Part shown: one piece after another, positions 45,881-57,705 of the stretch
How the letters are laid out: the number at the start of each line of letters is the position of its first letter
Position numbering within the stretch: position 1 is the first letter of the stretch
DNA from: Alnus glutinosa
Taxonomy: Eukaryota > Streptophyta > Magnoliopsida > Fagales > Betulaceae
Length of the DNA: 64,000 nt
Direction of reading: 5' to 3'
Assembly: GCF_958979055.1 (NCBI RefSeq)
Contig: NC_084889.1
Coordinates: 2,604,001 to 2,668,000 of the forward strand
Program-made: the position numbers and the translations under genes
The notes under the pieces: generated by a model
What the model was told of the DNA's origin: nothing
Databases searched by the model: none
What the model saw: the letters and a program-made list of their open reading frames with translations, nothing else

Positions 45881-48800
45881 TATTAAGACACTAGCAGATA
45901 TTCAGCATGATATCAAGCCAATCACGAAATCACAGGAAGGTGATCCAGCTCAGCATGATACACCAACTCATCCGATCAACCTCACAAGGCAAGATTCTGC
46001 AAATCAAAGCATACACAGCATGGAACCGTGCGTACATGGAAATGGACACAAACATTAAGCCTGAACATCAGCAATCATCTCTACAAGGCAATTGAATCAC
46101 ATCACACAAGGCAGGACAATAACTTGTACATTTATTACCCCACAATCCGTGGGATCATTTTCTGTAACATAAACTCATTGCCCATGTATATATAGGTGTT
46201 CTACACTCTGCTGTAATAATCAAGAAAGACAATACAATTCAAACACAATTACTTGTCTCTTTCTGGTATCAGAGCCCTTCTAAGACTCAAGTCTATTTTT
46301 TTCTGTGCACTTGTCTAGTTTCTGACCTGAAATGGCCACCTCTGCCTCACCCACTGTTTCCACCGAAGCCTCTCCTAATGCGACCGCAAACCCATCCCCA
46401 AACCTCCCCATTTCTCCAGCCTCACTTTTCAACAACCTTCCTCATCGAGTAACAGCCCAACTTACTCGAGACAATTACCTCACTTGGCAATGGCAGATGG
46501 TTACCTATCTAAAAAGCCAAAATGCCTATGGTTTTGTTGAAGGCACTGTCTCCCCACCCCCACAAACTATTCCTAATCCCAACCCCACCGCAGACTCCCC
46601 TGCCACCATTGCTAATCCAGCCTTCCTTACCTGGCTACAACACGATCAAATGGTCCTCAGCACCCTTGTGTCCACAATCTCAGAGAATTTAATCTCTCAA
46701 GTCATAGGCTATTCCACCTCATTTGAAGTTTGGAATGCTCTAGAACGCATGTATTCCTCCCAATCTCGAGCCCGGATCATGCAAGTTCATTATCAACTAG
46801 CCACCTTCAAAAAGGGAGGCTCCACTGTGACAGAATACTTTCAAAAATTCAAATCCATGGCCGATACACTTGCTGCTGCAGGCCAACCGCTCAATGACTT
46901 TGAGCTTGTCTCATTTCTTCTTGCAGGTTTAGGATCCGAGTTTGATCCTTTTGTTACCTCTGTCACCACCCGAGTGGACCCAATGACTATTGAAGAATTG
47001 TATGCACATCTTCTGACACACGAAATGCGCATGGAACACAACTCCACAACTGCAGAAGCTGTTTTCCCATCAGCCAATGTTGCCACTGCTCGGCCATCTT
47101 CTCCAAAACAAAAGGGCTCTTCCCGTGCAAACTCAAATCCAAGAGGTTCCAACTATCACAATCGATCTCGTGGCCGTTTTTCTCGAGGCAGAGGTTCTCA
47201 ATCCTCTCATTCATCCAACAGGTTCCCCCCCCGCAGTGTCTGCCAAGTCTGCAACAAACCTGGACACACAGCAATCCAATGCTATCACAGGTTTGATCAT
47301 TCTTTCCAGTACGAGAACTCACCTAACATGCAGGCTTTCAACACCTCTACTTGCCCACCCACCAGTGACTACAACTGGTATCCAGACACTGGAGCTACGA
47401 ATCATGTCACTGCCGACCTAGCCAACCTGAATGTTCAGTCAGATGGCTACACAGGAACGGACCAATTACATGTTGGTAATGGACAGGGATTGCCCATATG
47501 TCACACTGGTACTTCCAAAATAACCTTTCCTCATGCTACTTTCCTCTTGAAACATTTACTTCATGTTCCTCGGATTAAGAAAAATCTCTTATCCGTATCT
47601 CAATTCACCCGTGACAATAATGTATATTTTGAATTTCACCCCTTCTATTTTTGTGTTAAGGACCGTCTCACGGGCACTACCCTCCTTCGCGGCAAGACTA
47701 AGGATGGTCTCTACACGTTCCCTACTTGTCCTCCTCCTCCTCGGTTAGCTTTTGTAGGTGAACGTGCTCCTCTGGACCGATGGCACTGCCGGCTCGGTCA
47801 TCCCTCTCTCCGTGTTGTTAGCCAAGTTACTCGGGCTCACAATCTTGCTGTTTTGAAGAATAAAAGTTCGGCTATTTGCCCTGCATGTCGCATGGGCAAA
47901 AGCCATGAACTGCCTTTTCATTTGTCTCCATCTATGTCTAGTTTCCCTTTAGAACTGATATTCACCGATGTATGGGGACCTTCCCCTTTTCCTTCCAATA
48001 ATGGCAATCGGTACTATGTGTGTTTTATTGATGATTTCAGCAAATTTGTATGGCTTTTTCCCATTCCCACCAAATCTGCAGTAACTTCCATCTTCTTACA
48101 ATTCCAAAAGCATGTGGAAAAACTATTTGACCGTAAAATAAAGGCCATCCAGTCTGATTGGGGAGGGGAATTCCGAACTCTTAATCCCATCTTGGCCAGC
48201 CAAGGCATTTCCCACCGGTTATCCTGCCCTCATACTCACCAACAGCAAGGGTCTGTGGAAAGAAAGCACCGTCATTTGGTTGAAACAGGTCTCTCCCTTT
48301 TAGCAGCAGCTTCCATGCCTCTCAAGTACTGGGAAGAAGCTTTTCTCACAGCATCCTTCCTCATCAATAGACTCTCCTCCCCTGTTACCCAACAAAAATC
48401 ACCTTTTGAAATACTCTTCCGCAATGCACCTGACTACAATTTCTTGAAGGTATTCGGATGTGCTTACTGGCCCCATCTCAGACCCTATAATCAACATAAA
48501 CTTGCTTTTCGCTCCCAGTTATGTGTCTTCATCGGCTATAGTTTCCAACATAAAGGATACCGTTGCCTTCATATCCCCACCGGCCGAATTTACATTTCTC
48601 GAAATGTCATTTTTGATGAAGCACATTTTCCGTTTCATACCTCTGCCAAGTCTATAGATTTCCACAAACACAATTCTATTCCACTACCATCTCTTCTGCC
48701 ACTTTCCTCATCATCAATCCCACTCAATTCCACTCCTCTACAAACTCCACATGCCTTCCCCTCTCCACGTAACACCTCTCTTCCACATGTCACATACTCT

Positions 48801-50983
48801 CCTCCACCTGTATCCCACTCACCTCCAACTTTCCCCACACCTCCTGACCCACAAGCTGTCCCCTGCTCCACTAACCAACATGTGGCGTCCCCTGCAGCAG
48901 CCAGCTCCAATGTCCCAGCAGCCCCACTTCCCACCAGCAACCACTCCATGCAGACACGTTCTAAAGCAAACATACACAAGCCTAGAAAATTCACAGATGG
49001 AACCATCCCCTATCCTCCGCGACAGACATTTCTCACAGTAAAGGATCCACCACCTGCTGAGCCCACTTCCTTCACGGCAGCAAACAAATCGACTGAATGG
49101 CGTGCAGCCATGACAACAGAATTCAATGCCCTTCTCCAGAATGGGACATGGACACTTGTCCCTCGCCAACCTCACATGAACCTTGTTGGGTGCAAATGGA
49201 TATTCAAGCTCAAGAGAAAATCTGATGGCTCCATAGAACGATACAAAGCCCGATTGGTCGCTAAAGGATTTCACCAACAGCCAGGAATAGACTATGGAGA
49301 CACATTCAGTCCAGTGGTGAAGCCCACCACAATTCGCACCGTCCTCTCGATTGCTGTTTCTTCAAATTGGTGTATTAAACAACTAGACGTCACAAATGCT
49401 TTCTTACATGGTTTTTTGCAGGAATCAGTCTATATGGTGCAGCCACCTGGATTTGAACATCCATCTTTTCCCCATCATGTGTGTCACCTCCGAAAGTCCC
49501 TCTATGGCCTAAAGCAGGCCCCTCGAGCCTGGTTCTCACGCCTCAGCACCCGCCTCACTGAGCTCGGCTTTCACGGGTCAAAGGCTGATACCTCCCTCTT
49601 CATGCATGGACACGGTTCATCCACCATCTTCATCCTCATTTATGTTGATGACATACTGGTCACCAGTCCATCTCCATCCCTCATTGACAGCCTCATCTCC
49701 ACACTACAAGGTGATTTTCCAATCAAAGACCTTGGCCCTATCAATTACTTTCTCGGTGTAGAAGTCCTACAAGACCCTCGAGGCCTATTTCTCTCACAAA
49801 AGCAATACATCTTGGAGTTACTCAAGAAAGCCAACATGCTCTCCGCCAAACCCGTGACCTCACCAATGTCCTCCTCCAAAACATTGTCTCGATTTGATGG
49901 AGAAGCATTTTCAGACCCGACCCTCTACAGAAGTATTGTCGGCTCCTTGCAATATCTCTCACTCACCAGGCCCGACGTGTCCTTTGCTGTCAACAAAGTG
50001 TGTCAATTCCTCCAACGACCAACCATTCATCACTGGATGGCTGTGAAACGAATATTGAGATACTTGAAGCATACTCTCTTCCATGGCCTTCTAATACGAC
50101 GCCACTCTCCTGTACAATTACATGCCTTCTCCGATGCTGATTGGGCCGGCTGCCCCGATGATCGAAGATCCACCGGTGGCTACTGTATTTTCCTTGGTTC
50201 CAACCTTATCTCCTGGAGCTCACGGAAACAAGCTACTATCTCACGCTCAAGTACAGAAGCTGAATACCGGTCACTAGCCAACACCACGGCTGAACTCCAA
50301 TGGTTGCAATCCCTTCTCAAGGAACTTGGAGTCTTCCTCACAAATCCACCTACCCTTTGGTGTGATAACCTTGGAGCTACCTACCTCACGGCTAATCCCA
50401 TGTTCCATGCCCGCACTAAACATATCGAGATCGACTTCCATTTTGTGCGTGACAAGGTAGCCTCTAAAGCTCTGGAAGTGCGGTTTATTTCCACTAAAGA
50501 TCAGAAAGCGGATATCTTCACCAAACCTCTTGTCTCCACCCGCTTCACCACTCTTCGTGACAATCTCAGCATCATTGAAATTCCGCTTCAATTGAGGGGG
50601 CATATTAAGACACTAGCAGATATTCAGCATGATATCAAGCCAATCACGAAATCACAGGAAGGTGATCCAGCTCAGCATGATACACCAACTCATCCGATCA
50701 ACCTCACAAGGCAAGATTCTGCAAATCAAAGCATACACAGCATGGAACCGTGCGTACATGGAAATGGACACAAACATTAAGCCTGAACATCAGCAATCAT
50801 CTCTACAAGGCAATTGAATCACATCACACAAGGCAGGACAATAACTTGTACATTTATTACCCCACAATCCGTGGGATCATTTTCTGTAACATAAACTCAT
50901 TGCCCATGTATATATAGGTGTTCTACACTCTGCTGTAATAATCAAGAAAGACAATACAATTCAAACACAATTACTTGTCTCTT
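45881..50983 (+). mobile_element. Ty1/copia LTR retrotransposon, whole-looking and very young
   Basis: About 5.1 kb. LTRs are at 45881-46261 and 50603-50983 (381 bp each); I saw no difference between them by eye, so insertion was very recent. The primer-binding site TGGTATCAGAGCCC (initiator-Met tRNA) is at about 46265, and the purine tract ATTGAGGGGGCA lies before the 3' LTR. The insertion is in TA-rich DNA, so the target duplication (TATAT at both sides fits) is ambiguous. The LTRs begin TATTAAG and end CTCTT instead of TG..CA. One long gag-pol frame fills the interior. The lineage is probably Ale-like. It lies tail-to-tail with the GUX gene, about 380 bases beyond its stop. Confidence 0.95.
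46332..50780 (+). CDS. Copia gag-pol polyprotein
   Basis: A single frame of 1482 residues with the copia domain order: gag (about residues 30-240, TWQWQMVTYLKSQNAYGF); zinc knuckle (CQVCNKPGHTAIQCYHRF); aspartic protease (DTGATNHVT); integrase (RWHCRLGHPS, then FTDVWGPSPF and SVERKHRHLVE); reverse transcriptase (QLDVTNAFLHGFL, IYVDDILVTSP); and RNase H (FSDADWAGCPDDRRSTGG, TEAEYRSLA). Integrase before reverse transcriptase is what defines copia against Ty3. The frame runs about 180 bases into the 3' LTR before stopping. The element looks whole; whether it is active is unknown. Confidence 0.95.
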   Translation: MATSASPTVSTEASPNATANPSPNLPISPASLFNNLPHRVTAQLTRDNYLTWQWQMVTYLKSQNAYGFVEGTVSPPPQTIPNPNPTADSPATIANPAFLTWLQHDQMVLSTLVSTISENLISQVIGYSTSFEVWNALERMYSSQSRARIMQVHYQLATFKKGGSTVTEYFQKFKSMADTLAAAGQPLNDFELVSFLLAGLGSEFDPFVTSVTTRVDPMTIEELYAHLLTHEMRMEHNSTTAEAVFPSANVATARPSSPKQKGSSRANSNPRGSNYHNRSRGRFSRGRGSQSSHSSNRFPPRSVCQVCNKPGHTAIQCYHRFDHSFQYENSPNMQAFNTSTCPPTSDYNWYPDTGATNHVTADLANLNVQSDGYTGTDQLHVGNGQGLPICHTGTSKITFPHATFLLKHLLHVPRIKKNLLSVSQFTRDNNVYFEFHPFYFCVKDRLTGTTLLRGKTKDGLYTFPTCPPPPRLAFVGERAPLDRWHCRLGHPSLRVVSQVTRAHNLAVLKNKSSAICPACRMGKSHELPFHLSPSMSSFPLELIFTDVWGPSPFPSNNGNRYYVCFIDDFSKFVWLFPIPTKSAVTSIFLQFQKHVEKLFDRKIKAIQSDWGGEFRTLNPILASQGISHRLSCPHTHQQQGSVERKHRHLVETGLSLLAAASMPLKYWEEAFLTASFLINRLSSPVTQQKSPFEILFRNAPDYNFLKVFGCAYWPHLRPYNQHKLAFRSQLCVFIGYSFQHKGYRCLHIPTGRIYISRNVIFDEAHFPFHTSAKSIDFHKHNSIPLPSLLPLSSSSIPLNSTPLQTPHAFPSPRNTSLPHVTYSPPPVSHSPPTFPTPPDPQAVPCSTNQHVASPAAASSNVPAAPLPTSNHSMQTRSKANIHKPRKFTDGTIPYPPRQTFLTVKDPPPAEPTSFTAANKSTEWRAAMTTEFNALLQNGTWTLVPRQPHMNLVGCKWIFKLKRKSDGSIERYKARLVAKGFHQQPGIDYGDTFSPVVKPTTIRTVLSIAVSSNWCIKQLDVTNAFLHGFLQESVYMVQPPGFEHPSFPHHVCHLRKSLYGLKQAPRAWFSRLSTRLTELGFHGSKADTSLFMHGHGSSTIFILIYVDDILVTSPSPSLIDSLISTLQGDFPIKDLGPINYFLGVEVLQDPRGLFLSQKQYILELLKKANMLSAKPVTSPMSSSKTLSRFDGEAFSDPTLYRSIVGSLQYLSLTRPDVSFAVNKVCQFLQRPTIHHWMAVKRILRYLKHTLFHGLLIRRHSPVQLHAFSDADWAGCPDDRRSTGGYCIFLGSNLISWSSRKQATISRSSTEAEYRSLANTTAELQWLQSLLKELGVFLTNPPTLWCDNLGATYLTANPMFHARTKHIEIDFHFVRDKVASKALEVRFISTKDQKADIFTKPLVSTRFTTLRDNLSIIEIPLQLRGHIKTLADIQHDIKPITKSQEGDPAQHDTPTHPINLTRQDSANQSIHSMEPCVHGNGHKH

Positions 50984-51363
50984 TATATATCCATGAATTA
51001 ATTAAGTTACTTTAATTACTTTCTTGCAGCATTATATATATATATATATCACTTTCATTTTGAAATATGGATCGTAGTGAATTGAGTGGGGTTTTATTAA
51101 TGGGGCTTTAACAATGTGATACTTTTTTAAAAACGTATAATTTTTAATCGTAAATTCGAATTGACCCAAAGAAAAAAAGTGTAGACCGGCATATATCCCT
51201 GCAAAAAATAAATGCAACGGATCATATAACTCAAACATCTCATGCATTGTCTCGTAATTACTACCTATTCACACATAAATTATGTGGAATTATAAAAGAA
51301 AAAAAAAAATCCCAAATATCGATCCTTCTATAGAAGAAAAGGAACTAGAATGATTACAAATTT
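50984..51363. other. Gap between copia element and GUX gene
   Basis: AT-rich; should contain the 3'UTR of the minus-strand GUX gene. No other feature is seen apart from a short TA run at about 51034-51050. Confidence 0.5.
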
Positions 51364-52394
51364 CTAATCAATCAAATGAGACCGCCTAGGATCTGTAATA
51401 TTAATCCTCCAATGCTCATCGGGAAATCCCATCTTCCTAGCTTTCCTTCTTTCCCAATTTAACTCGGTCCTCCTCAGCTTCGTCAACCCACAAAAACCTT
51501 GCAACCTCTCATCCATGGCGTCGTGAAGCTTCCACCACCTCCGGTGCGCCACATCGCTCGCATAAACACGTTGGTCCCCTATGTCCCAGTTACAGTCATA
51601 GTCCCTATAACACATCCAAGGCTTCAACCCCAAATAGTGTATTGAATAAACCTTGGGAGGATCAGCTCCAAAGAGCTCGTTCTTCACCCTCATCTCCAAC
51701 GTGGTGTTCGCCCAAAAGTTCTTCAAGAAGTTCACTCTCCTGGGAAACCTATGCCACCACACGAAGATCTCGTTAAGGAAACCCTGGTCACCGCCGTTGT
51801 ACGAGATTATGTCTTTTCGAAGCTTCATGAGAACTCGAAATGTGCATTTAGAGGGCTCGATGACCATGATGCCGGAGTTGAAGATGGACACGTCGTTGCC
51901 AGTGGCTGACATCTGAGGGAAGTGGAAGAGGAGGTCGAGGTTACGCAAAACGATGATGTCGGCGTCGATGAATATGATCTTGTCGTAGTCGGTGAGCTGC
52001 CAAAGTCGGAACTTGCTGTAGTTGTACTCGTTGTACGTGTTCTTCTCGGCTCTAGGGTTTCGGATTCGCTTGATGAGTCGGATGGTCCACCCGGCGGCGG
52101 CGAGGGCGTCGCGTTTGAGGGCGGAGATGGAGTTATCTATGAGCAGGATTAGGTCACGCTTGGTGCCTGTTTGGAGGAGGCTTTGCGCGAGGGTTATGGC
52201 TCCACAAACGTAGCCTTCGGAGGAGTGGAGAACTGTGACGTAGGCCTCTCGTTTTGGTGACTTTGTGGAGCTTACGATCTTGGAGAGGTCGTACACTTCG
52301 TCAATACCTGTGGATATGTTATAAAAATTTTACACAAAATTGTAATAAAATAATTAATTTGAGATTAAAAACTATGGGTAAAGCTAGTTCTTGA

Positions 52395-52455
<61 letters not shown>

Positions 52456-54981
52456 AATGCTGAAAATTATTCTCAAATATCAGTTATATATACAAATGAA
52501 TTTTCAAACCGAATCACAAAATCTTTTCAAAAATAAAACAGAAATTACTTTTGAAAAATGATCATGTTATTTAAATTGTTCAAATTAAAAATACAGAGGT
52601 CAAATTGAACCCATCTCCAAAATTCGATGGTGGGATTTATATATGAGAATCTGTTATTTAATGACATACATTTTTTGGGCAATGAAAATTAATTTATGAC
52701 TTACACTATAATTATAAACAAAGACTATATATATATGCATGCTAAATTTTCAGCATATAGAAGTTTCCTTGGTAAATTTTGAGAGAAAATTAATGCACGT
52801 TGGTTATCCACTAGCTAGCTAGCTGTAGAAGTTTTTCACTACTTGATCATCCACTATATATGTTTTGATGTATTTAACGGCGTAAACGATGCTATACCAT
52901 TTAAAATTTTAAATATGTAAAAATTTAATATGAATTATGAACTGTCTTTTCTCCATTTCACTAGCTTTAAAAGATAGGTATGGAAATGATCCTATATAAG
53001 AATTAACAATGTATTAATTGCATCAAATTTATCGCATGTTAACAGTAAAAAAAATTATGTTATCATCCTAGACATGATTTGAATCATCTCAAGAAAATAT
53101 TAATTTAGAAGTGATTGGCAATAATATTTGGTACATGTAATCAAAATATTGATGAACTATGCGTACCTATATATAAGGATTTAAATGAGTTATATATCTT
53201 CTTCATTAAAAAAGTGATGATGGTGAGTACTCTTGAGGGTACAGATCGAATTTGTTAAAAACACTATTGAATTAATCCCCAATTTCCACAAAAATGGTAT
53301 ATATATATATATATAGATCATGGATGTTTCCAAATTCTACATAAGAACACATATGCATACATGAAAGCAACTGTTTGGCGCCTAGGAAGTAGTTAGGAAG
53401 GTTGCTTAGAAAACACAGCTAATTAAAGCACAACCACCTGCCAAAAGACTCACTAAAAGCAAGCCAACCAAACCATGCTATCATAGCATGAATCCAAAAC
53501 AGATATTTAAAAAGAAAACAACGATAAACATCAAGTGTTTTTGTCTTTGATGATACAGTACTTAAATTGCATAGTTAATCTCTTCTCAGTAGTTGTCACC
53601 TAAGAAGTTGGTGTTTGGCTTATCGGAGCTCGAGAGGCCCAGGTCATTATTCCCAATGCTGCAGGTTGGCTGGATACCCGGTATATCGGTGTTTAACTAA
53701 CGAAAATTTTATGTATTGTTGTAATTTAAAATATATTATAATAAAGTATAGTTATTGATAGTGCCTAATAACAAAGCGCCTGTAGCTCAGTGGATAGAGC
53801 GTCTGTTTCCTAAGCAGAAGGTCATAGGTTCGACCCCTATCTGGCGCGTTTTATTATTTTCATAGGACCTTTTTTTTTTTTGCAGCAGCCATGAGATCAA
53901 ACAACTGGGAAGGGAAAACTGTGATTCAAATGAGGAGGAGGAAGTTGAAGAAGCCATGCATACCTTGTCCCCAAAGGGGTAAAGCCAGCCTGCAAGACCC
54001 AACAGGCAACGAGACCTTCTGCTCTAACCTCCCCATCTCCGCCTCAAAAAGCCACCAATCACCTTCCTTTCTTGCCAAATCATTGCATCTAAACAACTCC
54101 ATCATTGGCCTACACTGGCTCAAAAACACAACCTTTGTCCTGCCGCCTTTCCAATCCCTCCTTCCCTTCTTCACAGCCAAATTTGCCGCTATCAGATGAA
54201 CTTGGAGCCTCAACACGTCTCTCGCCCAACCCTCTTCTGGAAACTTGCATGGCAGTTTAGCCACAATCACATCCAAACTGCCATAGCTTCTGAAGTCCGG
54301 CATTGGTACCTGTGATCATAATATCATTAAATTGAACATAATATCAGAGTCAACGATTTTGAGTTTAAATTTTATTTCGATCCGTTAAATATTTTATGTT
54401 ACCTCGGGGCACGTTGGGACATCAGTCTCTTCCTCTTCGTCAATCCATTCAGGGAACAAATCTTTCCATTCAAACAACTCCGAGACACGTTGGAATTTGA
54501 CTGGTATAGTTTCGCCGACGTCCCATCCACTCATATCCATGTCATCCATATTCACCATCCCAATTTTCATTCCACTGATCCCCATCATCTCCTTCATGAA
54601 GCTCGGCATTTCTATCGTACTCAAGTTTCCCCTAGGCTTTGATGAATTGGCTTCCGTCTCCTCCCAGACCACCTTCATCTGAAGACCTGTATCCACCTGC
54701 AAAAATCAAGTTGAGCCAAATGGGTCAAATCCAAAGACATGTTCGAAATATTGGGAGGGTAAAGAAAAGAAAAAGCTCTGGCCGGCTCACCTTACCTTGT
54801 GATGGCACTCGCGCAATGAACACCGAACAAGCGACGCCGCATTCTCAAAATAAACCGACGAAGATGGCTGTAGAAGAAGAACTAAGTAAACCAGTAGAAA
54901 GAAGGCGAGGAAGACAAGATTGATTCTGATAACCAAAGTCTTCGAAGGAATGGCCTTCATCATCTTTTGAAGACCTTCCAT
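51364..54981 (-). CDS. GT8 glucuronosyltransferase, GUX/PGSIP family
   Basis: Four exons (54981-54796, 54696-54403, 54309-53964, 52307-51364) give 589 residues. A membrane anchor (LVFLAFFLLVYLVLLL, about residues 24-39) marks a Golgi type II protein. Family motifs follow: YGSLDVIVAKLPCKFPEEGW, LEQKVSLPVGSC, then the GT8 domain with YVTVLHSSEGYVCGAI, the metal-binding DxD in FIDADIIVLRNLD, FNSGIMVIEPS, NGGDQGFLNE and HYLGLKPW. Family knowledge: GUX enzymes add glucuronic acid to xylan in the secondary or primary cell wall, with Mn2+ and UDP-GlcA. I cannot say which GUX (1-5) it is; the length is near GUX2. Intron 3 (53963-52308) holds a tRNA gene on the other strand and a long TA repeat. Confidence 0.93.
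52398..52453. repeat. (TA)n microsatellite in GUX intron 3
   Basis: An uninterrupted TA run of about 56 bases, close to the acceptor side of the intron (about 90 bases upstream of exon 4 in transcript direction). Confidence 0.95.
53776..53848 (+). tRNA. tRNA-Arg (anticodon CCU)
   Basis: A full cloverleaf of 73 bases. Acceptor stem GCGCCTG/CTGGCGC with one U-U mismatch; D arm GCTC-AGTGGATA-GAGC; anticodon arm TCTGT-TTCCTAA-GCAGA with anticodon CCT; T arm ATAGG-TTCGACC-CCTAT; discriminator base G. It has internal A and B boxes (TAGCTCAGTGG, GGTTCGACC) and a T run for Pol III termination starting at 53849. It matches the usual plant tRNA-Arg(CCU) sequence, including the mismatch. It lies on the plus strand inside intron 3 of the minus-strand GUX gene, 116 bases from the splice donor. 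Confidence 0.96.
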
Positions 54982-57705
54982 GACAGTAAGCAAAATCTGC
55001 AGTAGTCTCTCAAAAAGGGTACCCGTATATATATATCTATCTTATTACTCCACCTTCGCATATAAAAATATATGTGGGGTTAATTATTGTGATTAGGATA
55101 TTAAAAGAAGATTTGGATGCAGTGGTTAGAGAGTGATAATAGAGAAAAGTTCAATTTAAGAAAGTCAGACCATTTAAAGAGCTCCATGTGTCATTTCTCA
55201 GTGATCATGGTTTTCTTTACTTAACGACAAAACCGTCGGAGAAATGCTAGCTATTAGCTAGGTGCATGCTGGTATTTCTAGACAATTTTTTCAGAGTTTC
55301 CTATGTTCCCTTGTACGTTAATTTGCTCTTCTCTCACAACCTACCAACCCCCACAAAGTGAACCTTGCTTCCTACCTCGGTCATCTTAATAGACTGTAGA
55401 GTGGTGTTATTTATATTATATATATATATTAGGGATGAAGTTTAATTTCCTCAGGTTGGATAGGAGTAATTTTTTCAATCCAGTCAATAAAATTATTATG
55501 TGTTATTTAATATGTGAAAAACACATGTTTTTTAAGTAGGAAAATACTAGAAACTACATCAACAACATTAATGTGAGATAGTTATTATATAAAAATGTGA
55601 TTTCTAGCGTGACTCATTTTAAGAATAAAGTTTTTTTTTCAAACTGGGTTAGAATGAATTTCATCGATGTTTATTTAAGCGGCAAAGTTTTTCTCCAAGT
55701 TAGATTGGAGGAATTTTTTCAAATTCAATCTATAAAATTGTCATGTATTCCCTAACATGTAAGAAACACGTGTTTTTTATTTTAAGGACAAAGTTTTCCT
55801 TCAAACTGTGTTGAAGGAAATTCCTTCAACTTAGTACATTGAATGTCTTTAAAGCACGTAATTATCGCATCATTTTAAAAATGTATGTGATCAGTTACTC
55901 CTATTAAAAATACATGCAAGAATTATGTGTTTTACGGACGGATGTCAATTTAATAGAGTGTGTTTGAAGAATTTTTTCTAATTAACCCAATTTAAAAGAA
56001 CACTATCCTACAAATAAAAAAGAAAAAAAAAGAAAAAAAGAATATGAATTTCATGGAGTAGTTGAAGAGATAAAAGGGACATAAAATGTTAAATTAAAAC
56101 ATTCTGGAGAAACTTAGGTATGTAATTAGCTCGGAATCTTGAAAGAGGCAACTAAACAAGCCCACCAACAACTCTTTGGTTGCCCGGTCAACTTCAAGAA
56201 AGAAATGTCTGCATTTATTCGTTACGAAATTGTGAGTCTCCACCTATTTTTCCATTATGTAATAATTTCCTCCTTTTGGTGATCGAATTCATTAATATAA
56301 AATGAGTTTTAGGTTAGATATCATCACATCACAAGACTCACCAAACAAATGATTTCTCTCTGGCCATGTTTTGCCGACCGACCTCGGCCAATGTTATGGG
56401 TAAAGTATCACAATCTTTATTCTGGTTAGCCTCTTGATAAAGACGAACTCTCTAAATGCCTAGACCAATAGCCTTTTACCCCATATCATAATCTATATAT
56501 ACTTTTATACACATGTATCATGTTGATGGCGACTCTTTTTTTTTTTTTTTTTTTTTTTTATCTTTGCTTGATATGGTTTAATTTGTTTCCAAATTTTGTC
56601 TTTTTCCAAGTCTTTACGCCAAGTCTTGCTGATTTGATTTGATTCAATGTAAAGCTATATATGGCCCATTTTCTCTTGTATGATCATGCTGAATTTATTT
56701 GTTAGGCCCATTTCATAGCGCATTTTACAAAAAAAAAAATGCTGAATTAAAAATGTAAAAATATCCACAATTTTGCATGGCAACCCAATGCATTCTTAAA
56801 AACACATGATTTTAACGGCATGATTTAAGAAACAACATATTTTACTAGATGTTTTACCGAGTTTTTAAAAATTTCATATGCATTTTGAAATCACTATTTT
56901 TTCAAACGGTATATTTTAAAACCACAAAAACGAATGGATACCAAGAAGTTATACTCCAACATAAAAAAGAAAATTAGAGATCTCTCATGTCAGAGTTGGC
57001 AACACTAGAGCTATTCGGTTCATTGTAAGATCTATTTGCTCAGCTTTAGATCCATAATGAGCAACCCCTAAGCCCTCTAACTCAGATTTGGATATTCAAT
57101 AATTTGCTGTCTAGATTGCTATTAATCCGAACAGCAACCAGCAAATCTGAGAGAGTCCTTATGGGACTCACCTGCCCAAACAGGTGGGCGGGCTGCCTGA
57201 GACTTGCATGGGCAGATAAGTTTCATAATAACTCTCTCACATTTGCTGCTTAGATTGCTAGCAATTCAGATAACAAAATTGTTGAGAATCTCTATCCCTC
57301 TCGCTCAAGGTCTTGAATTGACAAAAAGGGTCACCGAGCAACACAGTAGTTATAAATTCGACAGCCATCCAAGCTCATAAATGCTCTAAAACATATGGAG
57401 CACATTTGTATCAGTATAAATAGAACTGTATCAACATTGTGATTTCCCTGACCTCCTTCACTGGATCTCATGTTAGCTGCTCCGCTCCCTCATATTTTTC
57501 AAATGGATACCCACCCACTCCGAAGCTTTAACTTCCTACATACCATTATCCGCATGTCAAGGAATTTATTTCAACAAATGAACAGACAGAGGTTACTGAT
57601 AGTCATAATAATGGCTGACCTGCTTTATTATGAACCTGAAAACATGCAATGTGCTCACAGCTTCCAGATCCATTCAAATGGTCAGTTGAACTCACGTCAC
57701 ATGCA
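54982..57705. other. Intergenic region between GUX promoter and TIC22 3' end
   Basis: No gene recognised. The first ~500 bases are the GUX promoter side. There is a T run at 56539-56560. At about 55420-55990 several loosely repeated units (TTT.TTC.AA.CTGGGTT.GA and ACACGTGTTTTT-like words) suggest old decayed repeats. Around 57000-57290 short inverted words (AGCAAATCTGAGAGAGTCCT and related, CTAGATTGCTA) hint at a MITE without clear ends. Confidence 0.4.

Noticed and set aside
46841-49277. Several minus-strand frames within the copia element
   Set aside because: Shadows of the gag-pol frame.
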